Assembly (NCBI GenBank): GCA_004762155.1
Contig: SIHP01000013.1
Coordinates: 1-64,000 of the forward strand
Length of the DNA stretch: 64,000 bases
Direction: 5' to 3'
From: Flavobacteriaceae bacterium
GTDB lineage: Bacteria; Bacteroidota; Bacteroidia; Flavobacteriales; Flavobacteriaceae
Shown: positions 61,193 through 64,000 of the stretch, piece after piece
How positions within the stretch are numbered: position 1 is the first letter of the stretch
Layout of the letters: every line of letters starts with the position of its first letter
The notes under the pieces: generated by a model
Told to the model about the DNA's origin: nothing
Databases searched by the model: none
Seen by the model: the letters and a program-made list of their open reading frames with translations, nothing else
Translations under genes and position numbers: made by a program

Positions 61193-61363
61193 CCTATAAT
61201 TAATGCGGGCTTAGTGTTTACCCCAAAGTTAATGTATATTTATAAAGTCCGCTAAATCTTTTTGATTTAGCTTTGCAATTGAAAAAAATAAAACAAAACA
61301 AAAAGTTTTAGCTAAGTGCTATACCGCAAGTCCCTGACTTTTTATTCCCGCACTAACAATAGC
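61193..61363. repeat. attC-like imperfect inverted repeat downstream of the small secreted gene
   Basis: CCTATAATTAATGCGGG (61193-61209) pairs with CCCGCACTAACAATAGC (61347-61363) at 13 of 17 positions, across about 137 bp without genes. GTTGGTAAC just outside on the left and GCTAAACGCTAC on the right resemble terminal parts of attC-like sites seen behind orphan genes in Bacteroidota, as I recall them. No integrase is in the window. Confidence 0.45.
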
Positions 61364-61379
61364 TAAACGCTACAAAAAA

Positions 61380-61562
61380 ATGAAAACAAATATATTACCA
61401 AGCAAAGGATTTAAACTGCATTCAGATTCCCATTGAAATGATAATATCGAATTGGAGTTTGAAAAGGATATAAATTTTCATTTAAATCAACTGAACTCAA
61501 AATCATATTTTATTACCAATAAAAAACCCAAAAAAGTTAAACACTTTTTTGGGTTTTTATAA
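61380..61562 (+). pseudogene. Possible gene remnant with one in-frame TGA
   Basis: From ATG 61380 a 61-codon frame is open to TAA 61560 except for a single TGA at 61434. The part after it reads NDNIELEFEKDINFHLNQLN and looks protein-like, but the last codons run through a terminator hairpin (61522-61558). It may be a degraded gene end or chance. Confidence 0.25.
61522..61558. terminator. Bidirectional terminator before the OmpA-type gene
   Basis: A perfect 16-bp stem (61522-61537 with 61543-61558) with A5/T5 flanks, centred on a TAAAC loop, lies in the convergent gap. Confidence 0.85.
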
Positions 61563-61641
61563 ATATTATGTTTCATTTTAATGAATAGTCAATAATTAAA
61601 CTGACAATAAAAACGAATGACCTTTTGGTTAAATTTTTCTT

Positions 61642-62184
61642 TTAAAAAGAAATTTTAAACTCAACTCTTCTATTTTTTGCTCTTCCAGCTGGAGTATCAT
61701 TTGTAGCTATTGGATTTTCTTCTCCATAACCATGTGTTGTAATTCTACTACCATCAATACCATCTTCAATTAAACGAGCTTTTGCTGCTTTTGCTCTTTT
61801 ATCAGATAATTTGTGGTTATAATCAGATTTTCCAGTGTTATCCGTATAACCATCAATTGTTAACGTACAAGTACTATTATTTTTCATTACTTCAGCAACA
61901 GCATCTAATTTTGCATAAGATTCTGGCAATAACTCATCACTATTAGACTTAAACTTAACTCCTTCTAATGCTTCCGTTAAAATGTCTTTTTCTGAAGCTT
62001 CTAATTCTGTTTTTGTTACAGTACTTGTGCTACAATCAGAACCTGAAGGAATATTTTTTGCAGTGATACAATCATCATTTTTATCAACAACAGAACGTCC
62101 AGAACTATCTACAACATTACAACACGATTGCCCAAAAGAAACGGCGGACACCAATAAACTTAACGATACTACTAATTTTTTCAT
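61642..62184 (-). CDS. OmpA-family outer-membrane/peptidoglycan-binding protein
   Basis: A 180-residue protein with signal peptide (residues 1-18, SFGQ) and a Cys-containing N-terminal segment (SCCNVVDSSGRSV) that may form disulfides. It has an OmpA C-terminal domain (about 72-180) with TIDGYTDNTGKSDYNHKLSD, RAKAAKARL and GRAKNRRVEF. The Asp and Arg that grip diaminopimelate are present. It has no beta barrel, so it is probably a periplasmic or lattice-linked protein. Its promoter region (62185-62414) is shared with moeA, divergently. Confidence 0.92.
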   Translation of the reverse strand: MKKLVVSLSLLVSAVSFGQSCCNVVDSSGRSVVDKNDDCITAKNIPSGSDCSTSTVTKTELEASEKDILTEALEGVKFKSNSDELLPESYAKLDAVAEVMKNNSTCTLTIDGYTDNTGKSDYNHKLSDKRAKAAKARLIEDGIDGSRITTHGYGEENPIATNDTPAGRAKNRRVEFKISF

Positions 62185-62414
62185 CTTTCACTTTTTTAAT
62201 AAATTCAAGTTTAAAAGTAAGATATTTATATCTAAAGGATATAAAATCATTGTTTTTTTTGATATATATCGCTGATTTTTATGCTATAAGCAATAGATGG
62301 TTTTGTAAAATCCTTATTTTATCATTTTTAATAAATATTCCTTCATAAAAATTTGAAAACCTTAATTTTACAAAGAATATCTAGACTTGTTTCACAAGCA
62401 TCAACTTTACAACT

Positions 62415-63653
62415 ATGATTTCAGTAACAGAAGCCAGAAAATTCATTTTACAAAACACACAAGATTTTGGAACAGAAGAAGTTCCGTTTTTACAATCTGT
62501 AGGACGAATTTTGAAAGAAGATATTCTTGCAGATAGAGATTTTCCGCCGTTTAATAGAGTTGCTATGGACGGAATAGCAATTAACTATCGCTTTTTTAAC
62601 GAAGGAATTCGTAATTTTAAAATAGCCGGAATTCAGCCTGCTGGAAGCAAACAAGAAACCATGAAAGATGCTTCTAATTGTTACGAAGTAATGACTGGTG
62701 CTGTTTTACCAAATAATTGCGATACTGTAATTCGTTATGAAGATGTGACTATAAACAATGGAATTGCTACAATTAATGTTGATAAACTTAATGAAGGCCA
62801 GAATATTCATACAAAAGCTAAAGATGGAAGTCTTGGTGATGTTTTAATCAAAAAAAACACGCTCATATCAGCAGCGGAAATTGGTGTTTTCGCAACTGTT
62901 GGAAAAACAACGGTAAAAGTAGCAAAATTACCAAAAGTGATGATTGTTTCTACTGGTGATGAATTGGTTGGTGTGGAAGAAAATCCCGAAGCACATCAAA
63001 TAAGAAGAAGTAATGTTTTTACATTAGTTTCTCTTTTACAAAAATTAAATATTCCTTCAGAAACAGCTCATATTACTGATGACAAATCGATTTTAAAACA
63101 AAAAATTGCTTCTTTTTTACAAGAATTTGATGTGTTGTTATTCAGCGGAGCTGTAAGCAAAGGAAAATTCGATTATTTACCTGAAATTTTTGAAGAATTA
63201 AAAGTTGAAAAACTATTTCATAAAGTAACCCAAAGACCAGGAAAACCTTTCTGGTTCGGACGCGAAGCATCTTTAGGTATTAGTGAACGGAACGGAGCAG
63301 CATCACCTAAAAATAATAAAACTATTGTTTTTGCTTTCCCTGGAAATCCTATTTCTACCTATGTAAATTGTTTGGTTTATTTTTACGAATGGTATCATAA
63401 ATCCGTTGGTATAGATTACAAATCACAAACCGCTATTTTAAGCGAAGATGTAAATTTTAGACCTAATTTAACCTACTTTTTACAAGTGAAACTTTTTAAC
63501 GAAAACGGAATTTTAAAAGCAACTCCAATAAAAGGAAATGGCTCTGGTGATTTAGCTAGTTTAGTACATGCTGATGGTTTTATTGAACTACCAAAAACTG
63601 AAGAATTGGTTTTTAAAAAAGGAAATGTTTTTCCTGTTATTTCTTATAGGTAG
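62415..63653 (+). CDS. moeA: Molybdopterin molybdenumtransferase
   Basis: Inserts molybdate into adenylated molybdopterin; 412 residues. MISVTEARKFIL begins domain I, FPPFNRVAMDGIAI and MTGAVLPNNCDTVIRYED follow, VSTGDELVG and LLFSGAVSKGKFDYLPE (normally SGG-S-G-D) form the active site, and KPFWFG and FPGNPIST complete the motifs. The Gly-to-Ala change in SGAVSKGKFD is a mild departure seen in flavobacterial relatives as I recall. Confidence 0.94.
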   Translation: MISVTEARKFILQNTQDFGTEEVPFLQSVGRILKEDILADRDFPPFNRVAMDGIAINYRFFNEGIRNFKIAGIQPAGSKQETMKDASNCYEVMTGAVLPNNCDTVIRYEDVTINNGIATINVDKLNEGQNIHTKAKDGSLGDVLIKKNTLISAAEIGVFATVGKTTVKVAKLPKVMIVSTGDELVGVEENPEAHQIRRSNVFTLVSLLQKLNIPSETAHITDDKSILKQKIASFLQEFDVLLFSGAVSKGKFDYLPEIFEELKVEKLFHKVTQRPGKPFWFGREASLGISERNGAASPKNNKTIVFAFPGNPISTYVNCLVYFYEWYHKSVGIDYKSQTAILSEDVNFRPNLTYFLQVKLFNENGILKATPIKGNGSGDLASLVHADGFIELPKTEELVFKKGNVFPVISYR

Positions 63654-63747
63654 TTTTTAGAAAACAAATGTTTGTTCAAGTGATTTTATGAAGTGCAACG
63701 GAAGAAAAATGTATAGAGAACATCACTACAAAAACTTAAATAAAACT

Positions 63748-64000
63748 ATGAAAATCTATTCTGTTTTATTTAAAATGTTCTGACAATTCGTATTATACAG
63801 GTGTAACTTCTAATTTAGAAACAAGATTAATTGAACATCAAGAAGGAAAACATCCTAACAGTTATACCGCATCAAGAAGACCAATTGAATTGTTTTTTTA
63901 TTGTGAATTCACAAATATTGAAATGGCTATTGAGAGAGAAAAACAAATAAAAAAGTGGTCAAAAAATAAAAAAGAAGTTTTGATTAATAATCAATTTGAA
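63748..64000 (+). pseudogene. GIY-YIG nuclease-domain protein, frameshifted and cut by the window end
   Basis: ATG 63748 reads MKIYSV and stops at TGA 63781. Removing one T from the four-T run 63764-63767 restores YLKCSDNSYYTGVTSN, then RLIEHQEGKHPNSYTASRRP and IEREKQIKKWSKNKKEVLI, the complete pattern of the short GIY-YIG proteins (about 85-100 residues) common in this family. Either a true +1 frameshift or a homopolymer sequencing error. The 3' end lies beyond base 64000. Confidence 0.8.

Noticed and set aside
61434..61436. TGA as a recoded (selenocysteine) codon
   Set aside because: No selenocysteine insertion hairpin, no matching family, and the frame continues into a terminator; a nonsense change or chance frame is simpler.

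Overview
The window is AT-rich bacterial DNA from a member of the Flavobacteriaceae (Bacteroidota). The evidence is the gldD-gldE-ssb-mutY gene order, several type IX secretion (T9SS) C-terminal sorting domains, TAnnTTTG -7 promoter elements with no Shine-Dalgarno habit, an L21 protein with a long C-terminal extension, and flavobacterial intergenic repeats. No rRNA, tRNA, CRISPR array, prophage or complete insertion sequence was seen. Genus cannot be decided from the sequence; a marine Polaribacter/Tenacibaculum-like organism is a guess.

The most unusual part is 1-1880, an array of ten small transcription units in place of protein genes. Each unit has its own TAnnTTTG element and its own strong intrinsic terminator. 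In seven of the nine units whose upstream DNA is visible, two direct repeats of TTRCRG (one half-site is TTTCGG) lie exactly 22 bp apart, 37 or 38 bp before the -7 element. That geometry is typical of LytTR-family response regulator sites. Nearly every predicted RNA has a hairpin showing a G-rich loop (GGGG in the best copies) ahead of the terminator hairpin. Units 1-5 form family A (about 200-bp period), units 7-10 form family B (175-177-bp period), and unit 6 carries a 33-codon ORF for a hydrophobic or amphipathic peptide. I read this as a multicopy sibling small-RNA regulon with one possible dual-function, peptide-coding member. I do not recognise it as a described system.

1918-10898 holds metabolism and housekeeping genes: glycerol kinase, an FMN split-barrel protein, a type II NADH dehydrogenase, glutaryl-CoA dehydrogenase, RNase P protein, a CtpA-type protease and a conserved Bacteroidota protein. 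10913-24981 is a one-direction surface polysaccharide locus: Wzz-like protein, rfbB-rfbA-rfbC without rfbD, Wzx flippase, two O-antigen polymerase/ligase proteins, four glycosyltransferases, an acyltransferase and the initiating sugar-phosphate transferase. A convergent NarL-type two-component system follows (24978-27468), then six secreted proteins (27556-35490). Four of these form a tight operon of modular T9SS cargo with '3-coathanger stack' modules, one of them a metzincin protease.

35589-53148 is core genome: purD, a PhoR/PhoB-like pair, an exonuclease, an HD hydrolase, L21/L27, a pair of M16 peptidases, a cysteine-rich heavy-metal-binding lipoprotein, heme A synthase, gldD-gldE-ssb-mutY, HU, a 29-residue basic ribosomal-type protein and RNase G with a structured leader. 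53305-64000 has a PlpD-like patatin with an Omp85 barrel, uvrC, a candidate small RNA, a membrane MutS-like ATPase, and moaA and moeA. Between moaA and moeA lie a small secreted protein followed by an attC-like inverted repeat (possibly a captured cassette) and an OmpA-type protein. The window ends inside a frameshifted GIY-YIG nuclease gene.
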